A program made the position numbers and the translations under genes. From an uncultured Blautia sp. (GTDB taxonomy: Bacteria; Bacillota; Clostridia; Lachnospirales; Lachnospiraceae): 64,000 bases of DNA. Shown here piece after piece: positions 50,059-59,365 of the stretch. The notes under the pieces were generated by a model that saw nothing but the letters and a program-made list of their open reading frames with translations, did not search any database and was not told the DNA's origin. The stretch spans positions 9,150 to 73,149 of the forward strand of contig CALCDJ010000055.1 in assembly GCA_937900135.1 (NCBI GenBank), given 5' to 3'. Position 1 is the stretch's first letter, and every line of letters starts with the position of its first letter.

Positions 50059-51405
50059 TCAATATCCCCACATTCTCTGGATCACCGTGCCATCCCTGGC
50101 ATCTATGGTAAGAAGAGGCACATCCTCAAGGTCGGCAGCGCTTTCTGAGGAGTTCCCGTTTTTCATAGTCGTGGCGGCTTTCCAGGTTCCAAAAAAATCC
50201 CAAACCGGAATCAGAGTTCCTTCTGTCAGGCTGTCCCCTGTACGTATCCGCATATACCCAAGCTGTACTTTTTTCAGATCATATTCCATACGCACAAGAG
50301 CCTTAGAGAGCGACCCGGATTTCATCTGCTCCTGCCCCTGAAGTATCAGCTCATGAAGATCCATAGAGGAACTGTCTTCTTTTAAATTCTGCAGTCTGGC
50401 TATCATGGTATCTTCAAAAATCTTACGAATCTCCTCAAAGGGAAGAAGAAAGAGTTTTTCATCGGAAGCCTCCGTAATCTCCAATGGATTCTCATATCCC
50501 AGACGCCAGATTTCTCCTGGTTTCACGGCCATATAAAAAAGTTTTTCCTGTTCCCACCAGGAAGCAGTATCTGTATCATCAATGGTGTTTCCCATTTCTC
50601 CAGAAGCCGTGTAAAAGGGACAGGCAGATTCATTGTAGTAGGTAACTGGTACTCCATCCACCATCCGTTCCAGTTTCAAAAATACCATTTTCCCCTGCTT
50701 GCTTTCTTCGCCTGCGGCCATATACCGAAACGGCCGCCATGCGCCTTCCATAATCTGAAATTCGTCCAAACCCATTTGCTTCAAAAGGTTTTCCGCCGCT
50801 TCTTGAATCTTTGCAAGTGTTTCTGCTTCGTCCATTTCTGCCCAATACTTCTGCATCCCATCCAGCCGTGTGGAATATGCTCCATCGGCGCGCATACTCC
50901 ATTGAAAGCTGGGTGAAGTAAAAATACCTTCTTCTGGCTTATGGGCAGAATAGTAATACCTATACTTCACCCCGTCTATGGTCACGCTTTCCTCTTCTAT
51001 GGGCAAACCTTCCTCTGTATTTCTTTTTATCTCCTGCCCTTTACTTAAAATACTCAGCCATTGCTCTGCCTGTTCTTTTCCAAAAATGGAACGTGTCACT
51101 TTTTTGGTCCGTATGGCTTCCACCTGAGGAACGGAAACGGGCGCCTCCCCTTTTATGGAAAGAGATATGGTATGCCCATCCTCTGCCTTAATGTCCTCTT
51201 CCACCTCTGGGCGATACTCTTTTGGCGCCTGCACCTGCTGGGGAACTGTAAGAATCGGTTCTCCCTTAGAAGTCTTTTTTTCCTCTTCCTGGAACTTCTT
51301 TTCTCCAACAATTTGCGCGGATGTTATTCGGTCGCATCCTGAAATCCCAACGAGGATAAACAGAAGAACCAGGACCGTAAACTTGGAAATATTTCTGTCT
51401 TTCAT
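50059..51405 (-). CDS. Lipoprotein of the DUF6034 type, linked to a two-component system
   Basis: 448-residue secreted lipoprotein from ATG 51405 (SD AAAAGGAGGATG). Signal peptide with hydrophobic core LVLLFILVG and lipobox ISGC, then a Lys/Glu-rich linker and a large soluble domain. I recognise the family only loosely (proteins found downstream of histidine kinases in Clostridia). It lies 94 bases after the histidine kinase on the same strand, so it may be a sensed or regulated cell-surface protein. Function unknown. Confidence 0.7.
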   Translation of the reverse strand: MKDRNISKFTVLVLLFILVGISGCDRITSAQIVGEKKFQEEEKKTSKGEPILTVPQQVQAPKEYRPEVEEDIKAEDGHTISLSIKGEAPVSVPQVEAIRTKKVTRSIFGKEQAEQWLSILSKGQEIKRNTEEGLPIEEESVTIDGVKYRYYYSAHKPEEGIFTSPSFQWSMRADGAYSTRLDGMQKYWAEMDEAETLAKIQEAAENLLKQMGLDEFQIMEGAWRPFRYMAAGEESKQGKMVFLKLERMVDGVPVTYYNESACPFYTASGEMGNTIDDTDTASWWEQEKLFYMAVKPGEIWRLGYENPLEITEASDEKLFLLPFEEIRKIFEDTMIARLQNLKEDSSSMDLHELILQGQEQMKSGSLSKALVRMEYDLKKVQLGYMRIRTGDSLTEGTLIPVWDFFGTWKAATTMKNGNSSESAADLEDVPLLTIDARDGTVIQRMWGY

Positions 51406-51499
51406 AAACACATCCTCCTTTTCTGATTTCAGCATATCCTGTTTTCCACACAAAGTAAGCAGAAAGTTGTAAACAATTTGTGATTTCTCCCTGTATTTT

Positions 51500-52750
51500 T
51501 TATCGAAAGGTCACCGTCACTACAGTCCCCTTCCCTTCCTGACTTTCTATCGACAGACATCCCTGGTGAAGCTCTGCAATTTTTGTGCAAAGTGCCAGAC
51601 CAAGACCGCAGCCTCCCTCTTTTCGGCTTCGTGACTTGTCTACCATATAAAAGGCTTCCGTTACTCTGGAAAGCTCCTCCCTGGGAATGCCCCTTCCCTG
51701 ATCCTCCACCTGAAGAATTTTTTCTTTTCCCCGGCAAAAAGCCTGCAGCCTTACAATATTCCCCTCTCTGGATGCCCGAAGCGCATTATCTGTCAGATTC
51801 AAAAGCAGGCTTTCCATCAGTTCCTGATCCATATTCAGTAAAAAATCTTCTCCTTCTGCCACCAGGCGTATTCCCGATTTTTTTGCCTTTTCCTCTTCCA
51901 GTTCTCTAACCCGGAATAGTAAGGGCTGTATCGGCTGTTCTGTGAACTGTATCGCCTCATTCTGATATAACCCCATCATCTGAAGCATTTTTTCGGAAAG
52001 GCTTTCCAGCCTTCTTCCTTCATGATTGATGTGCTCCAATGCCCGGATTTTCTGTTCCTCTTTCAGCCGGACATGAAGCAGGGTATCGGAAAATCCGATG
52101 ATAGAAGTCAGAGGTGTTTTCATTTCATGGGAAAGGGCTCCCAAAAGAAGCTCCTGTTTTTCTGCCACCAGCGCAAGTTCTTCCATATCCCGTATGGAAC
52201 GATGCATCATACGGTAAATAAATATTTCTCCCACAAGAAAAATCCCCAAATAAACGGCTGTGAGCAACAAGGACATTTGTTTCAGTTCTTCAAACACCTC
52301 TGTAATGTCCCTTGCAGAAAAAACAGAGAATCCTGCAGGTTCTGTAAGATCTCGTTTCTGCAGGATCACATATTTTTTTCCCAGTTTCTGAATACGGGAA
52401 TCGTACCCATTTCCTTTTCCCAAAAAGGCTTTGAAATTCAGGATCTCAAATTCTGTCTGGTTATCCACAAGCTCTGCTCCAAAAAACAGCGCATATCCAC
52501 TTCCACAGCACTGACGGAACTGAAATTTTTCATAAGATTTTTGTCCCTGTTCTGTCATCTGCTGATATTTTCCCTGATCCCAGAAATGTTCCAACATCCG
52601 GACAGACCCTTCCAACTGTTTTCCACAGGTTTCTTCCTGATTGTTCAAATTTCGCTCTGCAACGATCCAGATGGTCAGCGCCCCTACAAAAAACAGCGCG
52701 CATAAAAGAGTCACTGACATTAAAAGCACTGTCCGCTTCCATAATTTCAT
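51500..52750 (-). CDS. Sensor histidine kinase, two TM
   Basis: 416 residues. N-terminal TM (about 8-30), extracytoplasmic sensor (about 31-160), second TM (about 163-182), dimerisation/H-box with GALSHEMKTPLTS, then the ATPase with N-box (LLNLTDNALRAS), G1 (VEDQGRGI) and G2 (GCGLGLAL). It overlaps the regulator stop by 4 bases. The ligand is unknown; gene order points to the adjacent lipoprotein. Confidence 0.93.
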   Translation of the reverse strand: MKLWKRTVLLMSVTLLCALFFVGALTIWIVAERNLNNQEETCGKQLEGSVRMLEHFWDQGKYQQMTEQGQKSYEKFQFRQCCGSGYALFFGAELVDNQTEFEILNFKAFLGKGNGYDSRIQKLGKKYVILQKRDLTEPAGFSVFSARDITEVFEELKQMSLLLTAVYLGIFLVGEIFIYRMMHRSIRDMEELALVAEKQELLLGALSHEMKTPLTSIIGFSDTLLHVRLKEEQKIRALEHINHEGRRLESLSEKMLQMMGLYQNEAIQFTEQPIQPLLFRVRELEEEKAKKSGIRLVAEGEDFLLNMDQELMESLLLNLTDNALRASREGNIVRLQAFCRGKEKILQVEDQGRGIPREELSRVTEAFYMVDKSRSRKEGGCGLGLALCTKIAELHQGCLSIESQEGKGTVVTVTFR

Positions 52751-53415
52751 GACTCACTCTCCTCCAGGCGGTATCCCAGTTTTGGGATGGTAACGATATT
52801 TTCATTCAAATCCAGTTTTTTCCGGAGCTGTCCCACATGAACATCCACCGTACGGCTTTCTCCCAGATAGTCCTCTCCCCAGACTCTGCGCAGGATTTCC
52901 TCCCGGCTCAGCGCCACATTCCGGTTCTGGAGAAACAATACCAGAAGGTCGTATTCCATGGGCTTTAAGCTGATGGCCTTTCCCTGTTTTTGCACCTCAT
53001 GACGCACAAGATCCACTGACACATCCTTGATTCTTAATTCTTTTCTGGCCCGTCCGGTCCGATCCAGAACTTTTTCCATGCGAACCAGTAGCTCCAAAAC
53101 TTCAAAGGGCTTTACCAGATAGTCCTCTGCTCCAAGCTTCAGTCCCCGCACTTTGGATGCGACATCCCCTTTTGCAGTAAGATAGATCACCGGAACCTTT
53201 GCTTCCCGAAATTTTTCCATCAGAGAAAATCCATCTTTTCCTGGAAGCATGATATCCACCAGCGCAAGGTCGGCGGTTTCTTTTTTTTGGAGAAGCCGTT
53301 CTACGGCTTCTCCATCAAAAACTGCCAGCGTGTCATATCCGGCAGCCTCAAGATTCATGCAGATCAGTTCTGATATCGCCAGATCATCTTCCACTACTAA
53401 AATTTTATTCTTCAA
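52747..53415 (-). CDS. OmpR-type response regulator
   Basis: 222 residues. Receiver: VVEDD (acidic pair), LVDIMLPG (phospho-Asp), TAK, K in LVKPF; winged-helix C-terminus with GEDYLGESRTVDVHVGQLRKKLD. Start is TTG at 53415 with GGAAGAGAG upstream. Partner of the kinase downstream; DUF308 gene lies 18 bases upstream on the same strand. Confidence 0.95.
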   Translation of the reverse strand: MKNKILVVEDDLAISELICMNLEAAGYDTLAVFDGEAVERLLQKKETADLALVDIMLPGKDGFSLMEKFREAKVPVIYLTAKGDVASKVRGLKLGAEDYLVKPFEVLELLVRMEKVLDRTGRARKELRIKDVSVDLVRHEVQKQGKAISLKPMEYDLLVLFLQNRNVALSREEILRRVWGEDYLGESRTVDVHVGQLRKKLDLNENIVTIPKLGYRLEESES

Positions 53416-53433
53416 ATAACTCTCTTCCTTTTC

Positions 53434-54273
53434 TTAATCCCGGTCTACCCATTCCTCCAGAACTTCTTCCACATCCTCCACCTTTTTTTGAAGAACTTCT
53501 CCAAGGGAGGTCACTGGCTCTTCCTCTTCCTGGTATACTGGTTTTTGAGGTTCCATTCCCGTCGCCTGATCTGCTGCTGCCGCTTCCTTTACTGCCGGGG
53601 ATTCCAGAATCTCCTTCTCTGGCGTTTTGACTGCCATCGTTTTCTCCTCCTGAGATTTGGCTGCTTCTATTGCAGGTTCTTCTGACACAGGTTCCTCTTT
53701 TTCCCGGACTTTTGGTTCTTCCCCCTGCGATCCCACCGCTTTCATTCCCCTGCGGAATAAAAACAGAAATACCAGATCAGAAAGTCCATTGGTCAATGTC
53801 ACCCATCCGGCAAATACGGCTGTATATTTCACCTCTGTAAAAGGATTCACGATCAACGCGCCTCCAAGCCCAAGGAAGATCACACTGACGATCACCAGGA
53901 TCTTCCACTCTGCACGCGCTCTTTTTTTCAGGCGAAAAGCGCTCTGAAACGCCCAGATACTGTCCACCAGCACAAAAACACCAAACAAAACCGGAAGTAA
54001 TTTCACCACGATCTGAGGATTAAAAAACAAAAAGCCTCCAAACACCAGAAGGATTCCTCCGGAAAACAGATCCAATATGGTCGCATGTTCCTTTTCCCGC
54101 ATATAGATCCAGATATGATACAAACCGCCTGCAATGAGCATCAGTCCAAAGATCACCTTACAGATCACATAAACGCTGGTTACAGGCATCACGATCAGAC
54201 ACAATCCCATAAGCGTATACAAAATAGCGGCTGCTGTCTGACCTTTAAACAGATTTTTTAAACGTTCTTTCAT
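53434..54273 (-). CDS. DUF308 (HdeD-like) membrane protein with acidic tail
   Basis: 279 residues: six hydrophobic segments in the first 175 residues arranged in pairs, as in HdeD/DUF308 proteins, then a long Glu/Lys/Pro/Ala-rich cytoplasmic tail (about 180-279) that looks disordered with a short helix at the end. Good SD (AAGGAGGAAAG). It is upstream of the two-component genes on the same strand and probably cotranscribed with them. Role unknown; membrane stress is only a family guess. Confidence 0.75.
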   Translation of the reverse strand: MKERLKNLFKGQTAAAILYTLMGLCLIVMPVTSVYVICKVIFGLMLIAGGLYHIWIYMREKEHATILDLFSGGILLVFGGFLFFNPQIVVKLLPVLFGVFVLVDSIWAFQSAFRLKKRARAEWKILVIVSVIFLGLGGALIVNPFTEVKYTAVFAGWVTLTNGLSDLVFLFLFRRGMKAVGSQGEEPKVREKEEPVSEEPAIEAAKSQEEKTMAVKTPEKEILESPAVKEAAAADQATGMEPQKPVYQEEEEPVTSLGEVLQKKVEDVEEVLEEWVDRD

Positions 54274-54370
54274 TTCTTTCCTCCTTCTTGCCTTTATCAG
54301 AATTGCATTTTCATTTCTGCATTTATTGTATCATATCTGTACGATTTTTTATATTTTTTTTATTTTGCGC

Positions 54371-54398
54371 TTGAAGTTTTTTCCTTCCGTATTATAAT
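54371..54398 (+). promoter_or_regulatory. Promoter of the SGNH-MBOAT operon
   Basis: TTGAAG (54371-54376), 16-bp spacer, TATAAT (54393-54398), 46 bases before the GTG. Confidence 0.6.
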
Positions 54399-54443
54399 AG
54401 GTACGGATATAGCAAATTTTGTCGTTTTAACAGGAGAAATGAT

Positions 54444-55244
54444 GTGAAAAAAAGAAAACTCTATGGAAAAAAATTATTTCTGGTAATCCCTGCCGTTCTG
54501 ATCTTAACTGGAGGAATTACCTATTTTTATATGCGTTCACACTCCGCTGACGATACCGATTATCAAAAAGGTGTAGCCCGTCTGGAAGCTTTGGAAGAAG
54601 CTGATATTTCCGATACAGAGAAGGCCCTTATGGATTTAAGAAAAAAGGATAAGGAGAATGCGCTTGCCCAGGTACAGGAAGGGATCACCGATGAGAATGC
54701 GCTTCTTGATGATATCGAGATCCGTCAGGTCTTTCAGGGAAGCGTCATTCTTGGGGATTCTATTACAGAATCCATTGTGGAATATGGATTTCTGGATACG
54801 GATGTGGTTGTCAGCAAACGTGGTCTTAGTATCGCTGCTGCAGATGAACAGATTGAGACTGCCATTGGACTAAATCCCATGACCATCTTTATGGCCTTTG
54901 GCTCCAACGATCTTGAGATGTATGAAGATGACGCTGCTGCTTTTATTGAAGCTTATCGCGTCCAGATCAGGAAACTTCAGGAAGCCCTTCCGGATTCCCC
55001 TATTTACATCAACGGGATTTTGCCCCTGACGCAAGCTGCCATTGATGCCATTCCTGCCCTTGGCAATTATCCCCAGTACAACGAAGCGTTACAGGAAATG
55101 TGCCAGGAGCTGGGCTGTACCTATATTGACAATTCCTTTATCGTTGCAGACGATGCGTCCATGTATGAGCCGGACGGTGAACATGTCATCCGTGATTATT
55201 ATCCCAAATGGCTGACCTACATGGCAAAAACAGCGGGGTTATAA
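54444..55244 (+). CDS. Membrane-anchored SGNH/GDSL hydrolase
   Basis: 266 residues, GTG start at 54444 (SD AGGAGA). N-terminal TM (about 10-30), coiled stalk, then the SGNH core: block I GDS at 104-106 (Ser nucleophile), GSND at 153-156, and block V DGEH at 244-247 (Asp/His). Acts outside the membrane, probably as an esterase or acyltransferase partner of the MBOAT protein. First gene of a four-gene operon. Confidence 0.85.
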   Translation: MKKRKLYGKKLFLVIPAVLILTGGITYFYMRSHSADDTDYQKGVARLEALEEADISDTEKALMDLRKKDKENALAQVQEGITDENALLDDIEIRQVFQGSVILGDSITESIVEYGFLDTDVVVSKRGLSIAAADEQIETAIGLNPMTIFMAFGSNDLEMYEDDAAAFIEAYRVQIRKLQEALPDSPIYINGILPLTQAAIDAIPALGNYPQYNEALQEMCQELGCTYIDNSFIVADDASMYEPDGEHVIRDYYPKWLTYMAKTAGL

Positions 55245-55246
55245 CT

Positions 55247-55732
55247 ATGAAACAAATAAAAATAGACAAACAGTTTTTTATCAAAATCGGTATGGTTCTG
55301 TTTCTTCTGGCTTATCTGATCCTCATCTATACCGCAGACAGCGCAAAAAATGTTTCCATGGACCAGATCACTGCCTCCATGGAAAAGGAAGAAACCCTTA
55401 CCGCTCTTTTAAAACGTGGCAGAACTGACCTGAAGCGTTACTATCAGATGAATGAAGATGCCACAGAGGGATATCTGTTCTATAAAGCAATCTCCCCTAT
55501 GGCGGTAGAAGAACTTCTTATTGTAAAAGCGCCAGACAAACAAAAGGCCAATACCTTCTTAGAAAATGCCCAGGCTCATTTAGACAGCCAGAAAAAAGTA
55601 TTCCAGGGATATGGAACCGACCAGATGGGCCTCTTAAACGAAGCCTTTGTGGAATCCAAAGGCAATTATGTGATCTATGCCTGCGGCAGTGACGCGGCAA
55701 AATGGCGGGAGCACTTCCTGTCCCTGATCTGA
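55247..55732 (+). CDS. DUF4358 domain protein
   Basis: 161 residues with one N-terminal TM (about 12-30) and a small extracytoplasmic domain ending VIYACGSDAAKWREHF, typical of DUF4358. Starts 2 bases after the SGNH stop without a clear SD, so it is coupled. Its presence in acyltransferase operons is recurrent, but its role is unknown to me. Confidence 0.75.
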   Translation: MKQIKIDKQFFIKIGMVLFLLAYLILIYTADSAKNVSMDQITASMEKEETLTALLKRGRTDLKRYYQMNEDATEGYLFYKAISPMAVEELLIVKAPDKQKANTFLENAQAHLDSQKKVFQGYGTDQMGLLNEAFVESKGNYVIYACGSDAAKWREHFLSLI

Positions 55733-55808
55733 TACTTCTTTTCAGAAAACAATAAGTTTATCACTGGGCGGACAAATGATCCGTTATCAATAAGATTGGA
55801 GAAAAACA

Positions 55809-57200
55809 ATGGTTTTCAGCAGTATCTTTTTTATCTTTGGCTTTTTGCCTGTATTTTTACTTCTTTATTATCTGGTTCCCCAGAAACTGAAAAATCTGTT
55901 TCTGGTGCTGGGCAGTCTTTTCTTCTATGCCTGGGGAGAACCGGTTTACGTGATCCTGATGCTGTTCAGCGCCATTTTTCATTATTTTATGGGAATGGAA
56001 ATAGAACGTATCCAGGATGACAAAACGCGAACCCGATGGAATCTTGTATTTGTAGTTGCTGTGGATCTTCTGATCCTTGGTTTTTTCAAATACTACGGCT
56101 TTCTTCTGGATTCTGTTGGTGGGATCTTCGGGATCACCCTTTCCCATCCGGAACTTTCCCTGCCCATTGGGATTTCCTTTTACACCTTCAAAAATCTGTC
56201 CTATATCTTTGATATCTGTCAGAAAAAAACAGAGGCGCAAAAGAATCCCCTGACCTTCCTGGTATACAGTACCATGTTTCCTCACATGGCAGCCGGACCC
56301 ATTGTCCGTTACACGGACATTGAAGAACAGCTTACCCGCCGCGCCCTCAGCCTGAGCCGCCTTGGGATTGGCGCTGAATACTTTATCAAGGGTCTTGCCA
56401 AAAAAGTAATCCTCGCAGACAATTTATCTGCGGTCTATGCCGGAGTTGCACAGGCCAGCGGAGAAATGTCTTTTCTCGGCGCCTGGATCGGAATTTTTGC
56501 CTATACCATGCAGATTTATTTTGATTTCAGCGGTTATTCCGATATGGCCATTGGTCTTGGCAAAATGTTGGGCTTTGACTTTAAGAAAAACTTTGATTAT
56601 CCCTATATTTCCACCAGTGTTTCCGAATTCTGGAGGCGTTGGCACATTTCCCTGGGAAGCTGGTTTCGGGATTATATTTACATTCCCCTTGGAGGAAATC
56701 GGGTAAGCACTCCCAAGCACATCCGCAACATTTTCGTTGTCTGGGCTTTGACTGGTCTTTGGCATGGCGCAAGCTGGAACTTTGTTCTTTGGGGATTGTA
56801 TTACGGACTTCTGCTTCTTCTGGAAAAGTATGTTTTAAAAGATGTTCTGGAAAAACTGCCCCGTCCGGCAGCCATCGCCTACACCATGCTTGCGGTTATG
56901 ATTGGATGGGTCTTCTTCAGCCAGACCAGTTTTTCTGCCATGGGAGATTATTTCCTGACACTCATTGGAATTGGCGCTTCCGGCTTTGCGGATGCTCATG
57001 CACTTTTTGCTCTTCGGAGCGGCTTTGTCCTGTTTGTCATTGCTATCCTTGCCTGCCGCCCCGGACTTTATCAACGTTATAAGCGTCGCATGGCAAGAAA
57101 ACCAGTCAGCGCAGTGATCGTCAATGTAATTTTGTTCCTTGTGAGTATTGCCTTTATGGTATACAACTCCTACACCCCGTTTTTATATTTAAAATTCTAA
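55809..57200 (+). CDS. MBOAT-family O-acyltransferase (AlgI/DltB-like)
   Basis: 463-residue polytopic protein (about 11 TMs). Features: FFKYYGFLLDS, PIGISFYTFKNLSYIFD, FPHMAAGPIVRY, DFSGYSDMAIGLGKMLG, then the invariant His of MBOAT enzymes in GLWHGASWNF. It moves acyl groups across the membrane onto extracellular polymers; the donor is probably acetyl-CoA-derived (family knowledge). Pairs with the SGNH and DHHW proteins as in alginate and cell-wall O-acetylation systems. Confidence 0.92.
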   Translation: MVFSSIFFIFGFLPVFLLLYYLVPQKLKNLFLVLGSLFFYAWGEPVYVILMLFSAIFHYFMGMEIERIQDDKTRTRWNLVFVVAVDLLILGFFKYYGFLLDSVGGIFGITLSHPELSLPIGISFYTFKNLSYIFDICQKKTEAQKNPLTFLVYSTMFPHMAAGPIVRYTDIEEQLTRRALSLSRLGIGAEYFIKGLAKKVILADNLSAVYAGVAQASGEMSFLGAWIGIFAYTMQIYFDFSGYSDMAIGLGKMLGFDFKKNFDYPYISTSVSEFWRRWHISLGSWFRDYIYIPLGGNRVSTPKHIRNIFVVWALTGLWHGASWNFVLWGLYYGLLLLLEKYVLKDVLEKLPRPAAIAYTMLAVMIGWVFFSQTSFSAMGDYFLTLIGIGASGFADAHALFALRSGFVLFVIAILACRPGLYQRYKRRMARKPVSAVIVNVILFLVSIAFMVYNSYTPFLYLKF

Positions 57201-57212
57201 GCAGGTATCACC

Positions 57213-58370
57213 ATGAAAAAAAGAAAACGCAGTTACAAATACTTTTTTAAATATATGGGAATCCTTTTTCCGGTTCTCCTTCTCATAATCTTTCTGGTCA
57301 GCGTCCTTCTTCCTGACCGCTCTTTTTCCGAAAAGGAAAACCGGGTGTTGTCCTCTTCCCCCAGAATGAGTCTTTCCTCTCTGGCCTCTGGACAATTCAG
57401 CAAAAAATACGAAACCTACGTCAATGACCAGTTCCCCCTTCGCGATATGTGGGTGGGACTGAAAGCATCCACAGACCGGATTCTTGGAAAAACAGAGTCC
57501 AACGGCGTCTATCTTGGAAAGGACGGCTATCTCATTGAAGATTTTGTTCCGCCTCTCCCGGAAAACCTGGAACGTACCACCAATGCCATGACTGCTTTTG
57601 CCCAGTCGCATCCCGATCTGAAGCATTACGCCCTTATTGCTCCCAACTCTGTCAATATCCTCAGGGAGCTCCTTCCCGCTGCGGCGCCTGTGAGCGATCA
57701 AAATCTCTACCTGGATGAATTAAACGTAACGCTGGAGCAGGGCGGCATTACGCCCATTGATGTACGGGAATCTTTAACCAGTCATAAAGAACACCAGCTT
57801 TATTACCGGACTGACCACCACTGGACTACACAGGCCGCTTACTTTGCCTACCTGACTGCTGCCGAAGAAATGAATCTGAATTCCGGCGCCTATTCCTATG
57901 ACAAGGTTCCAGTCACCGGAAGTTTTCAGGGAACCCTTTCTGCCAAGAGTGGATTCCGTTCTGGAAAGAAAGAAGAAATCTCTGTATTTCTTCCCACCGA
58001 CGATACCCTTTCTTCTGTTGTCAACTATGTGGATCAGCAGAAAAAAACAGCCAGCTTTTATGCCACAGAGCAATTAAAGGGAAGAGACAAATACGCCATG
58101 TTCTTTAACGGCAACCATCCGGTTGTAAAGATCACCACTCCCGTAGAGGAGAGCCGAACGCTTTTGGTCCTGAAGGATTCTTATGCCAACTGCCTGGTTC
58201 CTTTCCTCACTCCCCATTACCGTACCATTGTCATGGTAGACCCCAGATATTATTTCGACGATCTGGAAAAGCTGATTCAGGTGGAAAACATCCAGGAAGT
58301 GCTCTATCTTTATAATGCCAATACCTTTTTCAGCGATACTTCTCTGGAGATGACCCTTGCTCCCCAATGA
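57213..58370 (+). CDS. DHHW (AlgJ/AlgX-like) protein
   Basis: 385 residues. One N-terminal TM (about 14-33), then a SGNH-like domain with RTDHHWT at about 199-205 (the DHHW motif with catalytic Asp/His) and the Ser loop LKDSYANCLVPF near 320. These proteins act with MBOAT transporters in O-acetylation of extracellular polysaccharides. It starts 12 bases after the MBOAT stop. A bidirectional terminator follows. Confidence 0.87.
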   Translation: MKKRKRSYKYFFKYMGILFPVLLLIIFLVSVLLPDRSFSEKENRVLSSSPRMSLSSLASGQFSKKYETYVNDQFPLRDMWVGLKASTDRILGKTESNGVYLGKDGYLIEDFVPPLPENLERTTNAMTAFAQSHPDLKHYALIAPNSVNILRELLPAAAPVSDQNLYLDELNVTLEQGGITPIDVRESLTSHKEHQLYYRTDHHWTTQAAYFAYLTAAEEMNLNSGAYSYDKVPVTGSFQGTLSAKSGFRSGKKEEISVFLPTDDTLSSVVNYVDQQKKTASFYATEQLKGRDKYAMFFNGNHPVVKITTPVEESRTLLVLKDSYANCLVPFLTPHYRTIVMVDPRYYFDDLEKLIQVENIQEVLYLYNANTFFSDTSLEMTLAPQ

Positions 58371-58411
58371 CAAAGGGGACAACTCCCATTTGAACTCCCA
58401 TGAGGATCTGA

Positions 58412-58456
58412 AAAAAACGGGTCAGAAATCTTCTTTGATTTCTGACCCGTTTTTTA
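58412..58456. terminator. Bidirectional terminator after the O-acetylation operon
   Basis: Stem CGGGTCAGAAATC / GATTTCTGACCCG with A-run and T-run on either side, a perfect 13-bp hairpin with a 6-base loop, serving both this operon and the convergent cbiK. Confidence 0.92.
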
Positions 58457-58472
58457 GTTCTTTTATTCCCGA

Positions 58473-59267
58473 TCACTGACGGATCTCATTCATTGCATCC
58501 TGGAGATGCTCCAGAAAAATCTGGCGTACTCCTTCATATTCTCCCAGCCCTTTCAGGACACATTCCACTTCATAGCCTTCCTTTTCCAGAATGCTCTTCC
58601 AGGAATCCTCCTCTTCTCCAGCCAGATCATTTTTTGCATGGTCTCCTGCCACGATCATAAAGGGAGCCAAAATCACTTTTTCCGGATTTCTCTTCTTTAC
58701 CGCCTCTACGACGTCAGAAATTGCCGGAAAGCCCTCCACAGTCCCCAGAAACATATCTTCCCGATTTCGATACTTAAACTGCTCATTCAGTCCCTCGTAA
58801 ATTTCATTGGCATGGTGCTCTGTTCCATGTCCCATAAAGACCAGCATTTCATCCTCATGGATATTCCATGCCTCAGTCATAAGTTCCGCTACCTTCTCCT
58901 GATCCTGTCTTGTGGCAATCAACGGCGCACCCACGGAAACCCTGGAAAACAAAGACTCCGCCTTTTCAATCTGAGCCAGCATCTCTTCATTTTCAATGGC
59001 ATTGAGTACATGGGTAGGCTGCACAATCACTTCCTTGATTCCGTCTGCCTTCATCTGTTCCATAGCTTCAAGAATACTGAAAATATGTATGCCGTCTCTC
59101 TTTTCGATTTTCCTGCGGATCTTTCCGCTGGTCCATGCCCGGTACAGGGGATACTGGGGATATTCTTCCCGAATCTGTTCCTCAATGACTGCAATGGTTC
59201 TGGCGCAGGTATCGTTATGACTGGTGCCAAAGCTGACCACCAGTATCGCTCTTTTTTCTTCTCTCAT
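58473..59267 (-). CDS. cbiK: Sirohydrochlorin cobaltochelatase CbiK type
   Basis: 264 residues from ATG 59267 (SD GGAG). Anaerobic chelatase inserting Co(II), or Fe(II), into sirohydrochlorin. Motifs: VSFGTSH at the N-terminus, VQPTHVLN, MGHGTEHHAN (catalytic His) and AGDHAKND (metal His). No signal peptide. Other cobalamin or siroheme genes are not adjacent, so it stands alone here. Confidence 0.9.
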   Translation of the reverse strand: MREEKRAILVVSFGTSHNDTCARTIAVIEEQIREEYPQYPLYRAWTSGKIRRKIEKRDGIHIFSILEAMEQMKADGIKEVIVQPTHVLNAIENEEMLAQIEKAESLFSRVSVGAPLIATRQDQEKVAELMTEAWNIHEDEMLVFMGHGTEHHANEIYEGLNEQFKYRNREDMFLGTVEGFPAISDVVEAVKKRNPEKVILAPFMIVAGDHAKNDLAGEEEDSWKSILEKEGYEVECVLKGLGEYEGVRQIFLEHLQDAMNEIRQ

Positions 59268-59309
59268 ACAGGTATACTCCATTTTTTTATATTCATACAC
59301 AGTATCCCT

Positions 59310-59338
59310 ATTATACCCTCTTTTATCTGGAATGTCTA
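59310..59338 (-). promoter_or_regulatory. Promoter of cbiK
   Basis: TAGACA (59338-59333), 17-bp spacer, TATAAT (59315-59310) on the minus strand. No cobalamin riboswitch is seen in the short leader. Confidence 0.7.
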
Positions 59339-59365
59339 TTTTTCTCTGTAACTTCTCCCCAATTG

